Source: Paramecium sonneborni (Eukaryota > Ciliophora > Oligohymenophorea > Peniculida > Parameciidae). From it: DNA of 64,000 nucleotides. The notes under the pieces are model-generated. The model had not been told where the DNA came from and did no database searches. It saw only the letters and a list, made by a program, of their open reading frames with translations. The stretch covers positions 242,233 to 306,232 of the forward strand of contig CAJJDN010000033.1 in NCBI GenBank assembly GCA_905182985.1, given 5' to 3'. Shown here in pieces: positions 49,184 to 60,329 of the stretch; the stretch's first letter is position 1; each line of letters starts with the position of its first letter. A program made the translations under genes and the position numbers.

Positions 49184-50478
49184 NGAAAAATGCAAAATAA
49201 AAGATTACTAAAAAATCCTAAAATTATGTTAAGAGAATTATGGGATGTAAATTATGGATAATGAATACTCTTTTTCAAGATGATGTATTTAGTTTTATCA
49301 TTCAATTAATATAAATATACTTTTAATATTTCATGTCAAAACTTTCTTATATCAATCTAACTATATATTTTTAATAAGTATTGGATTAAAAATTAAATTG
49401 ATGAATATTTATTCATTTATATGATTGATATTTAAATAAAACAATATATTTTTATATCTATGCTTTGTGAAACGAAATACAATAAGATACATTTCTATTA
49501 AAATTATATTTCAAGGTTACTTAGATTGGGAGTTTTATCTATAAACTAATAATGAATTTAGGATCTAGAATTCTTTTGAAATATAAAAACTTTAAATCCT
49601 CTTTTTTATAGCTAATGATATATTTTATGATCAATCTTAAATATGAGGAGATATGTTGGAATAGGTTCATCAAAACTTCTGAATACTGAATATATCTGCT
49701 AAAATTTAAAAAAATTTAAGGATTAAAATGGATTGTTTATATAATGGATTTGTTTTAGGTATTTTTGAGATAAAATCATTTATTTTATAATTATTCATTA
49801 GTTTACTTAATATTTTTTGGAAAGGAGAACGGGTTGATAATACTTGAATTAATATAATAAGTTTTAAATGCAAAAAATTTGAATATAAAAAAATATTTTT
49901 GATTAGTTATAAGTTTAATGATGCAAGACTTAAAATAATTTTTAAATAAATATAAAATAAGATTTTAATTTAGTTTATTTATTCTGAAAAATTCAAAATT
50001 TTTAGTAAAAATAAGATTTAAATTTTGGAAGATAACAAGTTTAATAGATAAAAATTATAATAGAAAAGTTTAGAAAAAGGAATAATAATTATTGAAGATA
50101 TAAAAATAATAGATGAGATAAAACAAATAAAAAAGAAATAGAAATTAAGATAAGTAAATAGTTTTATAAAGTTAATATAAGAAAGATAATGAGCTAAAAT
50201 GAATGTTATACTGATAATAAATTAAGGAATTGTAAAATAAGTATAGGTGAAAAGAAGTTTGGAAATAATGTAGAGTAAATAGAAAATGAGTTATATAAAT
50301 TTATGATTGAAGTTTTAATATAAAAATTTCAATAATAAGTATATTAGGGTGTAATGTTTTTAATTGAAATGGTTTTTTATTGGATTATCTTAATAATAAT
50401 GAATGGATTGTTTTTTGGATGTGGATGGTCTGATTAGTTTAGAATCGATAAATCGTTAAATAAATATTTAAAATAAAA
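47999..50478. other. Non-coding, purine-rich on the plus strand (doubled)
   Basis: After collapsing duplication F this is about 1.2 kb. The part nearest the next gene (about 49900-50450) is strikingly rich in A and G and poor in C on the plus strand, with runs such as AAGAAATAGAAATTAAGA. Frames there stay open for 50-100 codons because TGA is rare, but the products are low-complexity and I do not call a gene. Regulatory or decayed sequence are both possible. Confidence 0.55.
49185..50449. repeat. Assembly duplication F, copy 2 (1265 bp)
   Basis: Second copy of 47919-49183, continuous with the Kelch-phosphatase gene. Its first 80 bases (49185-49264) repeat the 3' end of the 164-aa gene. Confidence 0.93.
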
Positions 50479-53057
50479 ATGGAAAGTGTGATATTTGGTG
50501 GAGATAATCCATAGCCTCGTTTTGGTCATACGATATGTGTAATAGCGCCTAACAAGATTGCATTATTTGGAGGTAGAAAGCTAGGAGTAATATTTAAATA
50601 GGAGCTGTAGGAGATACAGGACGATATGTGATAACAGGAGATGTATATATAGGAGACATGACATAAAAGAAATGGAAGAGAATTGAAGCAAGTGGAAGTG
50701 TACCAACAAATAGAGCAGCACATTAAGCATTAGCGATAGAATTGAATTAAATGATAATATTTGGTGGAGCAGTAGGTGGAGGAGGATTAGCAGATGATAA
50801 TTTATATGTATTTGAATTAAGAGATGATACAGGAACATGGGTAACAGTACCAGTAATAGGTACAACACCAGGTAGAAGATATGGACATACTATGGTGTTA
50901 ATAAAACCACATTTAATAGTATTTGGTGGTAATACAGGTTAAGAACCTGTTAATGATGTTTGGAGTTTTAATTTAGAAAGATCTCCATATTCTTGGTAAA
51001 AATTAGAATGTCCTTCTGAATAACCAAGTGTAAGAGTATATCATTCAGCTGCATTATGTACAACAGGATCAGCTAATGGAATGATGGTAGCATTTGGAGG
51101 TAGAACTAATGATTAAGGTGCATTAAATGATACATGGGGATTAAGAAAACATAGAGATGGAAGATGGGACTGGGTTAGAGCACCATATAGAAATTAAAGT
51201 GAATAACCATTATAAAGATATTAACATTCTACTTTATTCTTGGGAACTTTAATGTTAGTTATAGGAGGTAGATCTAATAATGTTGGAGAGACATTACCAT
51301 TTGAAATTTATGATACTGAAACTTCTGATTGGTATAAATTCTAAGCAATCCAAAGATTTAGACATTCTTCTTGGTTAATTGATCAATTTCTTTATTTACA
51401 TGGAGGATTTGATTCTGATTAACCTAATATACCAACTGAAGGTATATTAAGATTGAATCTCTAAACTAGATTCGCTTAAACTCCTTAATTATTAAGATAA
51501 ATGAATACTCTTAGAACTGATCAATCATTCACTTAATCATTTAATCCTAGACCTCCTACCAATTAAACATAAACTTAAGATTAATTTAGAAGAACTAATT
51601 AATAATAAGCTTTAAATAAAAGTATATTTTATTTCCATTATTAGATTAAAATAATAATTAATAAGTTAGAGTCTCTAGTGCTACTAATAAGAATATTAGA
51701 TTAGCTAATCAAGCAATTGTTGCTATGACTTATGGACCAGAAGAAGATATTACTAATTAAGTTAAGAAAGTACCTATTGATAAATTGTAAGATGAACACA
51801 AAAAATTAGGAGCAGGATTTCAAGATCCAAATTCATAAAATAAATCATAATTTTTAGATTAATTATGTTAACCTTTCATTTAAAATTTATTAATACCAAA
51901 AGATTATTAATCAATACCTCCTAATTCTAATTTATTAACTGGAATAAAAAAAGAAATGATTATTAAATTATGTGATGAAGTGTAAAGAGTATTAGATAAA
52001 GAACCAATTGTATTAAGATTAAGAAGACCAATTAAAATATATGGAAATCTTAATGGTTAATTTTTAGATTTAATGAGATTTTTTGATCATTTTAAAGCTC
52101 CATATGATAATTTATATAATGGTGATATTGATTCATAAGATTACTTATTTTTAGGTGATTATGTAGATAGGGGAACAAGATCACTTGAAATTGTTCTATT
52201 ATTATTTACATTAAAGTTAAAATATGCTGATCAAATCCATTTACTAAGAGGACATCATGAAGATGCTAAAATTAATAAAATATATGGATTTGCAGATGAA
52301 TGTTTTCTTAAATTTGCAGAAGATATCATGGATCCCAATAGCATTTATTAAAGAATTAATAGAGTATTCTAATATTTACCATTGGCAGCAGTAATAGAAG
52401 ATAAAATATTATGTATTCATGGTGGTATTGGATAAACTATGCGTACTGTAGATGAAATAGAACTTATTTAAAGACCTTTGGAAATAGTACATGATCCAAA
52501 AACTGTAAATCATTTATATATCTATATTTAGTATTAACAAAAGATTGCTTTAGAATTGCTATGGTCTGATCCATGTTTAAATGAAGATGAATTAGAAAAT
52601 TAACCTAATCCAGAGAGAGATATTTTCTAAAATAGATAAATCATAAGATTTGGTACAAATAGAGTAAGCAAATTCTTATAAGAAAACAATTTGAATATTA
52701 TTATTAGATCTCATGAACCAACTTAAGAAGGGTTTGAAAGATAAAATAATAATGTTATTACAGTATTTTCATGTCCTGATTATGGTGCCAGTTCGTCAAA
52801 TAACAAAGGATGTACCTTATTTTATTTATACTCAAGCTATGTTAACTATATCAAAAAGAGGTGAAATCATACCAAAAGTTATTTTACCAGCAAATTCTAC
52901 CTCTGAATCAAGATGGATGGATTTAGAAGAACCATTCTAGAGAAAGAAAGGATATGCAAAATATGTAGTTATAGATAATGATGAACTACTATTAAGGAAA
53001 AGGTAGTTTACACCTCCAAGATCCAAAAAATCTTTATCTTAAAAGTAATTCGCATGA
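50479..53057 (+). CDS. Kelch-repeat PPP-family phosphatase (PPKL/BSU1-like), active site altered
   Basis: 824 aa, introns 50573-50601 (29 nt), 51622-51644 (23), 52505-52531 (27, no TGA) and 52812-52836 (25). The N-terminal ~370 residues form Kelch blades ([79 protein letters not shown]), then a Gln-rich linker and a PPP domain with [36 protein letters not shown] and EGFERQNN. Two metal-site motifs differ: the usual GDxHG is GNLNG (52043-52057) and GNHE is GHHE (52250-52261). The fold is that of plant BSU1 and apicomplexan PPKL. It may be a pseudophosphatase or scaffold. Converges with the LRR gene, stops 36 bp apart. Confidence 0.92.
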
Positions 53058-53093
53058 TTAATTATTAATAATTTAATAAATTTTTTGTATCCT

Positions 53094-55221
53094 TCATTAT
53101 CCAAATATCTCTATTATTTATTATGGATTCCAACTAGATCCAAATCCTCCTTATTGATTATGATATTGACCTGCAGCTGGAACTGGCAATACAACATCTT
53201 CTATCAAATAATCTGCAATTCCTATTAACATTTGTTATGATATCTATTTCTTATTATTGTTTAGTTCTTTCTATAAAAATAAACAATAAGACTTTTATAA
53301 TTTTGTCTTATCTTTTATGTATTAATTTATTGTTGCTTACATCTTACTCATGTATTATTATAATTATTAATTAGAATCCAAAATCTATAGTGATGCTTTC
53401 TATAAATTCACACTATTTAATAAAGCTAATGTTATTTGTTTCAATCCCTATTCATTTAAACAATTATCTAATCTAACTCAATATTATTTAATATTTACAA
53501 TATTGTCAATCTCAATTTTGTGATGTTTATACTTTTTAATGACTTTGCTATAAATTCCATTCCTTATTATCCTAATTTTAACCCTGAATGCACTTAAAAA
53601 TTAACTTATTAATTAGTTAATGATTTTCCATATAATTACATTATACATCTCTACACAACTTCTATTGACAAAAATGTCCATTACTTTAAAACTACTATTT
53701 ATTAAAATAAATCAATCATTTAATTGCACTAAAAATTGTTGATCTTTTTAATTATCAAACTTAAAACTTTTAATTAAGATTATTGTAATTATTTTATAAT
53801 TGAATCCACTGATTCTTATTCTATGCTAGTAGATTTTATATAGATTTTTAAATTCTAAAACAAATCCAATTTTTAACTTAAAGTATTAAACAATACTTTT
53901 ATAGATTAAATTGTATCCAATTAAATTTACAATGTTTATTTGATTTTTCTAATCAATTATGTATTTGTTGTTATTCTAATATCACAACCAGGAGTAATTT
54001 AACCTATCAAATCTATCAAATCTAAATCTGAACAATCTTTTCCTTCACTCAATTCAATAGTCAATTTCTCTGTTTTCTCTAAAAAACTTTCAATAGATTT
54101 GAAACTTCCTTGCTTTATTGTACTTCCTTTCTATAACTTTATATCCAATATTTTAATATTGCAATTTAAAAATAACTCCTATGAAATAAATTTATGGTAA
54201 GTTCCTAATGACAATTTAACATATGATATATTTTTCACTTCTTAATATAAAGTATCATAATTGTTAATCCCATAATTGTTACTATTGATTTATATATATA
54301 TATTTATACCCTAAATTTAACTCTAAGTTTTCTAATTTTCCAAATGATTTTACAATTTAATCAAAAGAATGTTATGTCAAATTTTTGGTATCATGTAAAA
54401 ATAAATTAAGATGCTTTAAATTCTCAATTTTTTAAAGTGCTAAACCTAATTAAGTAAGTGCTTATTCATCTAAATCAGTTTAAGCACCTACTGATATATT
54501 TAATTTTTCAATTTTTGTTTAGGATTCCATCCATTTAAAAAAAAAATGAAATGATTTATCTAATTTATTAAATGGACTTATAAATAAGGTAAACTCTTTT
54601 AAAATAGAACTCTCCAAAACATTTTCAAAATGTGACCAATTTTAACCCACACAAACTCCTTAACCAATCTATAAAGAAATTGATTATAATTTTTTAGATG
54701 TAATAAATTATAAATCTTTAAAACATAGTGGTAATTCATCCCTATAATTATTTTTACTACTTACTCAAAATTTAATTTTAAATGCATAAGTTCATTTTCA
54801 TGATTTTTTATTGCTTCCAAAATTGGTTATAATTACTTTATTGGATTATTTAAATCAAAATGAATGTCTAAAGATATAAGGCTTTTTTAATTTTAAATAA
54901 ATTTTGCCAAAATTCTTCCATCTTCATCTGAAAATTAATTATTTACCCTATTTTATTAAAAAAACATTTTACCCATATTTCAATTTAAAACTGCTTAAAT
55001 TTAAGTGATTCAATGATAAGAGTAAAGAAGCATAATGCTTATAATTTAGAAATCCCCTAAAAAATATAAATATATAAATCATACTCCACAACTAGAGTTA
55101 AATTCTTGCATTCAATTTTATCCAATACAACCTATTCAGAGGTCTGAATGACTATTTACAAATGCTCAGACTTTAAACTTTAAATGTCTTCTTAATTCTA
55201 AATTGTATGAGAAAGAGTCAT
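53094..55221 (-). CDS. Leucine-rich-repeat protein (RNI-like)
   Basis: 665 aa, introns 53473-53498 (26 nt), 54282-54309 (28), 54742-54764 (23), 54948-54972 (25) and 55057-55084 (28). Irregular Leu-rich repeats of about 30-45 residues are visible throughout: LDEQALTQLGLALQKIENLKHL, NLELNLG, MEFIAKSLKSINITKLRLTIL, LNEQGLKQITLALLNSVNLQK. The pattern of Gly/Leu positions is closest to ribonuclease-inhibitor type LRR. The C-terminus is coiled coil (MSKMQATINQYIKDKTKL) followed by VVLPVPAAGQYHNQQGGFG. No TM or F-box seen. All five introns are needed for continuity, and the total length fits. Protein-protein interaction role inferred. Confidence 0.8.
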
Positions 55222-55496
55222 TTTCAATATATTTATAAATTATTTTATGATATTCAATTCTTACAGGAATAAATATTGTTTTTTATTTGATATTTTTCTT
55301 ATCTAATATTAATAATAAATTATATATACATGTATGCACAATCGTTATCAGTATTTATATATTTTATTTAAAAGAACAACTTTGTTTATAGTTTTGAAGA
55401 TCCATAAAATAATTGATTCTAACTTTTATTAATGAAGGGTTTCTTTACCAGATTAATTCTTAAAAGCAAAATAATATTTATAATTATTTTAATAAA

Positions 55497-56030
55497 ATGG
55501 AAATACCTTTAGATAGGCAATAAAGCTTATTCTTTTAGATGGAATATAAGAAATAGTTTCCCTTAGGCGAAAAGATGTGTTATAGTTTTTTCGCAATAGT
55601 TTATTGCATTTTATCCATATTAGTCCTTTAAAATAAGTAAATTTAATAACAAGTTTAGTTGTATTGATCCTTTATGCTAATAATCTTAAGTATTTGCTGA
55701 AACTTTAATTTACTTATTTTATGGAGCAATTATATTACGCTTATTAATAATATTGGTTCTGATTATTTCATATCTAAGTCAAAAAGCATTAGTAACTACA
55801 ATAATTCTTGAATAGAAATTAAATGAAGCAGAATTCTTTATAACAATTGTGTAATCATTATTTTTTTTAATAGCTTCATGTTTCTTTCGCTAATTTTCTA
55901 TATAGGAGCTGAAAATTGCCGTAAAATGTAGGTAGGGTATGCTTTTGTTTTCATTTTAACATATGTTATTGTTAGACTGATGTGTTTACCAGACGGAGTT
56001 ATTAACTATTTTGATGGTGAATATTTTTGA
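55497..56030 (+). CDS. Small four-TM membrane protein, unknown
   Basis: 162 aa, introns 55637-55658 (22 nt) and 55851-55873 (23). After a polar head (MEIPLDRQQSLFFQMEYKK) four hydrophobic helices are visible: MCYSFFAIVYCILSILVL, LIYLFYGAIILRLLIILVLI, FFITIVFMFLSLIFYIGAE and VGYAFVFILTYVIVRLMC, ending with CLPDGVINYFDGEYF. Cysteines flank the first loop (NNCIDPLCQQ). No family recognised. Intron removal restores a continuous TM pattern, which supports the model. Confidence 0.75.
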
Positions 56031-56248
56031 AGTTTATCAATACATGATTTATAGAAATAAATAATTAATTTTTTTTGGCTTATCTGGATTATTATAATAT
56101 AAATGAAAATTTTTAAAGTTATTTTTATTGAATGCTTAGAATATTAATTTTACTATATGTAATTCAAATTCAATTAAAACAAAGTAACTCTATATTATTC
56201 TATGTTTAATTTCCTGAACAAGTTCTACCTAGAAGTAATAATTATATC

Positions 56249-57954
56249 TCAACTTGATTTTGATTCTTTAATGTAATTTTGTTCAAGCTTTAAATTTTAT
56301 TGTATGATTTTGCTATATTATATTGAATTCTTACATTATTCTATTTAATGAGGATAATATGAAAAAGGAGATAGTTACATATTCTAATCAAATTTTAAAA
56401 TATCAACAATCCCTAAAGAATTAGAACAGAGAATAAAATCTCTTAGTATTTCTATTTGAGAAATTTTAACATTTTATTTAAATATCAACACAGTAATCAT
56501 GGTATTTAAGTTTAAGACTATTATCTAACTTAAATCTTCTTCTAAATGCCAAAATAATAAAAAGAGTTGCTGATTGTTCAAATCATATTTCATATCAACT
56601 AATGCAAATTTTTAATTGTTTAATTCATGAGGAATTTATATGAATTGTCCATTTTAAAAAGATAATAATTAACCATTCTGAAAACCAATATAATATGTTT
56701 CATCATTATTTGATTTTGGAATACTTAGAACAGATTCAATAGGATTTTCAAAATTATAAATTCTTGGTGGAAATAATATTGTTGTATTTTGAATTACATA
56801 TACTCTTAGAGTTCCATCATTGCTAAAAACTAAACATAAATTTCCTTAGATTCTACAATGTACAATTTCCTTAATACTTACATCCAATATTGTATAATGT
56901 TAATAACTTTACCACAAATTTGGATAAATTGCAATATTTCTTAATGATATTTTCTTTGTCTGATAAGAAATAATTAATACAAGTTAATTATCAATAACTT
57001 AACTCCAAATCTAATAAATTGAGCATATATTTTCAGGCAATTAAATTTAAGTCTTATTATTGAGATTTACTTATTCATTAACTTTATAAAATATAAGTGC
57101 ATTTTTCTTAGCCACTCCTAAGACTTAAAATTATTCAATATAGATAGATTAAACAAATTCAGTGATTTCAAAAGTTTAAATTTAAGTAAATATTTTATGC
57201 TCACATTCAAGTTATCTTGCATTATTTTTAAATTCATTTTAATTTTATCTTGGATTTTATTATCTGAAATCTTATTTTTACTAAAAGTGTTAATTATTTT
57301 ATTAAAATCTATTAGGTTATGCCATTTAATTTTCTTATTATTGATTTTATCTTCTTCTTTAATTATTTTCTTCATTAAATTATCTATCATTTTATGAATC
57401 TCCATCATTATTTTACCTCATATTTTAATCTCTACCTTGATAATGTTCTCTTACTTAATTTTCATTAAACTATCTCCCTTAATCATTATTAAACTATCTC
57501 CCTTAATCATTATTAAATTATCTTCCTTAATTATTGTTAAATTGTCTTCCTTAATTATTGTTAAATTATCTTCCTTAGTTATTGTTAAATTGTCTTTCTT
57601 AATTATTCTTAAATTGTCCACCTTAATTGTCATTAAATTTTCTAAATTAATTATCATTTTATTATCTATCTCTTGTAAATGAATTATTGTTTATATTATT
57701 TTATTATTTTCTTTATTACAATCCTTTTATCATAATTTAATAATACCATCAAATCGAAATTAATTTTAACTACTTTTTGTTTAATCATCACTTTAATAAT
57801 TTTATTATTTATATCCATCCGGAATTCTATGTCTTTATTATTAAATGCCTTTTTAAATTTTTTCAGCTTCTGCAATATCATGTTTATAAGAACATTAATC
57901 ACCTTTGTTACATTTATTTTTGAGAAAAAAAAGACAAAGTTTTTAATTTTACAT
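56249..57954 (-). CDS. CCCH zinc-finger, QN-repeat and beta-propeller protein
   Basis: 560 aa, intron 57724-57746 (23 nt). The N-terminus carries one CCCH finger, C-x7-C-x5-C-x3-H (LCLFFLKNKCNKGDQCSYKH), typical of RNA-binding proteins. Residues ~70-220 are Gln/Asn/Arg-rich with tandem octapeptides QGRQFNNN/D (24-bp units), then QNQQQENQMAQPNRFQQNN. The C-terminal ~300 residues look like a WD40-type propeller (KNALIFYKVNEQ, CLVFSNDGTLRVYVI, TYYIGFQNGQLLSF, LFLLFWHLEED). The CCCH plus WD40 layout resembles plant ZFWD proteins. In the other strand and frames this region gives several long shadow ORFs because the repeat has no TGA. Confidence 0.82.
57463..57642 (-). repeat. 24-bp tandem repeat, about 7.5 units, coding
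   Basis: On the plus strand the unit is near ATTAAACTATCTCCCTTAAT plus 4 bases. On the coding strand it gives the octapeptide QGRQFNN(N/D) in the zinc-finger/propeller protein. Units differ at one to four bases, mostly silent Gln codon swaps (TAA/TAG/CAA), so the protein repeat is better kept than the DNA. Confidence 0.88.
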
Positions 57955-58134
57955 AATAATTAAAATTATATTTATATAATTAATGGAAATTATTAAGAAT
58001 AATAATATGAAAAGAAAATTTATATTTATAAAGACTTTAAATTTAACTATAATATTTATAAATATTCTAGAATCTTTAAATGCCCTTTAACTCATACATC
58101 AATAATCTAAATATGTTGTTGAGTAGCAATATTA

Positions 58135-59411
58135 TCATTGAAACTAAATGTAATCAAATTGAAGGATTGACTTAATTTAATAAAGAAATGTACTCTTTTA
58201 ATCAGAAATCTCAATCAAAACACTTTCCATCAAAGTACTAGAAATTATCTATTTCCAAATTTAGAAAAAACTGTACAATTTCTAAATAGATCATATAATT
58301 TGAATTACTTATTGAAATCAAACAATAACTGCTCCTTCATTTGAAAAAATAATTCAATGACTTGGCCATTAAATTGTAATAAATATCTAACTGATAGAAC
58401 CATAAAGTGAATCATATAGATTGATTCTAATCAAAAGTTAAACAGGATCTTAAGAAGAACCATATTTCATGAATCTCCAAATATTTATAATTGAATCAGA
58501 AGAATAAGAAATAAATTTCTCACCACTTTTTTAAAAGAGTTAATCCATTTATTTTATTCAAAAATTTTTTATTATTTGTTTCAATCTTTTAAATGTAGAA
58601 ATTACAAATATTAATTTCTCTATTTAAATTACTGAATGCTATATGAGTATTATCCTTTAAATCTAAAGTATTATTTAATTATTTTTCATTTACAATACGC
58701 TTCATTTTTATATCAAAATTATTTTGGTCTATAAAACCATTTTATTTATTAATAAATATTTGATACATTCGAACATCATCAATATTCCAAACAATTAATA
58801 ATTTATCTGAACCAAAAGATACAAATTATCTACTATTGATTTCATTTATATAAATCTTTTGAAGATATATAATATTTTAGCAGTGACCAAAAAATGCTGA
58901 AATTTTTATTATGTACCTTCCAACATCCTTAATTGGCTGTCATTTTATGAACTAATAGCAAATAAATTATCTCAAATTGATAAAATACATGTTAATTAAG
59001 TTCCTATTGTAAATTTTTTAATTGGTTTTAATTAGAAACCAAATTGATTATATTTATTACTTATCTATATTTTTTGCTGCCATTTACAATTACAAATTGT
59101 TTTCTCCTGTCTAAATTTAAGATAATCCTTTATAACTAACAGAAGGAACATAATCTTGCTGATACAACATTATTTAATACAAATTCTACTTCATTCACTA
59201 CTGAATCTAATATATTTGTTTATGGATTTTTAAGTTAATCATAATTTGGAAGAGAATTATTCATTTGTAATAAAAATCTTGCCAAAGTTTATAAATCAGT
59301 TAAAATTTAATATGATAGAACATTTCCTTATGAAAGTTATTTGCTTTTATTTAAATGACTTTGTAAATTTGATAAAAACGATTATGCATCAAAAATATTT
59401 AAAGATGCCAT
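58135..59411 (-). CDS. WD40-like protein, structure unresolved or gene damaged
   Basis: Clear start MASLNIFDAQSFLSNLQSHLN, then LPNYDQLKNPQTNILDSVVNEVEF. With introns near 59170-59191 (22 nt), 59065-59092 (28), 18 and 20 nt, the frame continues through DYVPSVSYKGLSQIQTGENN into propeller sequence (FAISSQNDSQLRMLEAFFGH, RQFVSFGSDKLLIVWNIDD, SNLNREINICNFYIQ). After an A6 run at about 58526-58531 the frame must shift to read SGEKFISYSSDSIINIWRF, and again before RYLLQFNGQVIELFFQMKEQ. I found no valid introns for these two shifts. Either homopolymer/assembly errors, unusual introns, or a decaying gene. The end at 58135 (LQFDYIQFQ) is a best guess, and intron positions are approximate. Confidence 0.5.
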
Positions 59412-59610
59412 TTTTTATAAAAATGAATTCTAATTTGATTTATAAAATATCTTTTTAGACAACAGAAATAATTAATCAATGTTTGCTTTTAATGTGATAC
59501 AGTATATGAAAGACTTTAATAGAATTTTTTCTACAATTTAATCTCAAAGCAATTAATAATTTAGATTATTGAAATAGATTAAATTAATAAAAGGAATTTT
59601 AATGAAATAA

Positions 59611-60133
59611 TCACTAAAAGTTACTATTTTCTATTTTGAAGGATTATTTAAATTATTCATTAAAACTATTAAGTCTTTTCATGTTTTCATCTTTTATTGT
59701 TTAGATTACAACCATAATCTTTTCTTAAAGATTTGTAATATCAATAGCTAATTCAGTCTTATAATTATTAATAATTATATTACTTGTTTTCTATAAATCA
59801 TTTCCTCAATTTTTTATAAATGAGCATATCCTTTTTCTAAAATTTCTAATAAATTTATATTTTCTATATTTTATAAATTGTTATAGTTAATAAAAGATTT
59901 GGAAATAAATAATTTAAGATTATTTAGATAAAATTGGAATTAGAAATTGATTATACATAATTTCCTAATAGAGAACAATGTTTTGAGTAGCTAATCTTAA
60001 CATTTCTTGGCAAAATTGTGAGGCTTAAATAAGATAAAATAATTAAAAATGTATCAACATCAATAATCTTTGAAAGATGATAATTATAAAATAATTGTGA
60101 ATCTTCTAGAGACTAAACGAATTTATGTATCAT
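59611..60133 (-). CDS. Small helical/coiled-coil protein, unknown
   Basis: 153 aa, introns 59758-59783 (26 nt) and 60024-60058 (35). Start MIHKFVQSLEDSQLFYNYHL, then KIIDPHNFAKKCQDQLLKTLF, hydrophobic middle (LNNLKLFISKSFINYNNL), and a coiled-coil C-terminus (INLLEILEKGYAHLQKIEEM, IDITNLQEKIMVVIQTIKD). No family recognised. It lies 199 bp upstream of the WD40-like gene on the same strand. The 35-nt intron is at the long end for this window; without it the frame breaks. Confidence 0.6.
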
Positions 60134-60329
60134 AATTAATATCAGAACAGACTTTGTTAATTAATTATTATATCAAAGTGTTTTTTTAGAGGTGGTAATA
60201 TTAAAGGAGTATATAATATTTATATGCTAAAGAATCTTCCATATATGAATTAATTATTTATATAAAAATTTAATATTTTTAATAAAAGAAATAATCTTTA
60301 CTAATAATATGTGCATTATATTGATAATC

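Noticed and set aside
57197..57682. Plus-strand ORFs of 66 and 81 codons with repeated KLS(S/P)LII units
   Set aside because: They are the antisense of the QGRQFNN-encoding repeat; the minus strand gives the zinc-finger protein with consistent splicing and domains.
57118..57902. Minus-strand standard-code ORFs (MMEIHK..., MIINLENL..., MINVLIN...)
   Set aside because: They lie in a shifted frame of the zinc-finger/propeller gene. The preferred frame connects a CCCH finger at the start to propeller sequence at the end, with total length a multiple of three.
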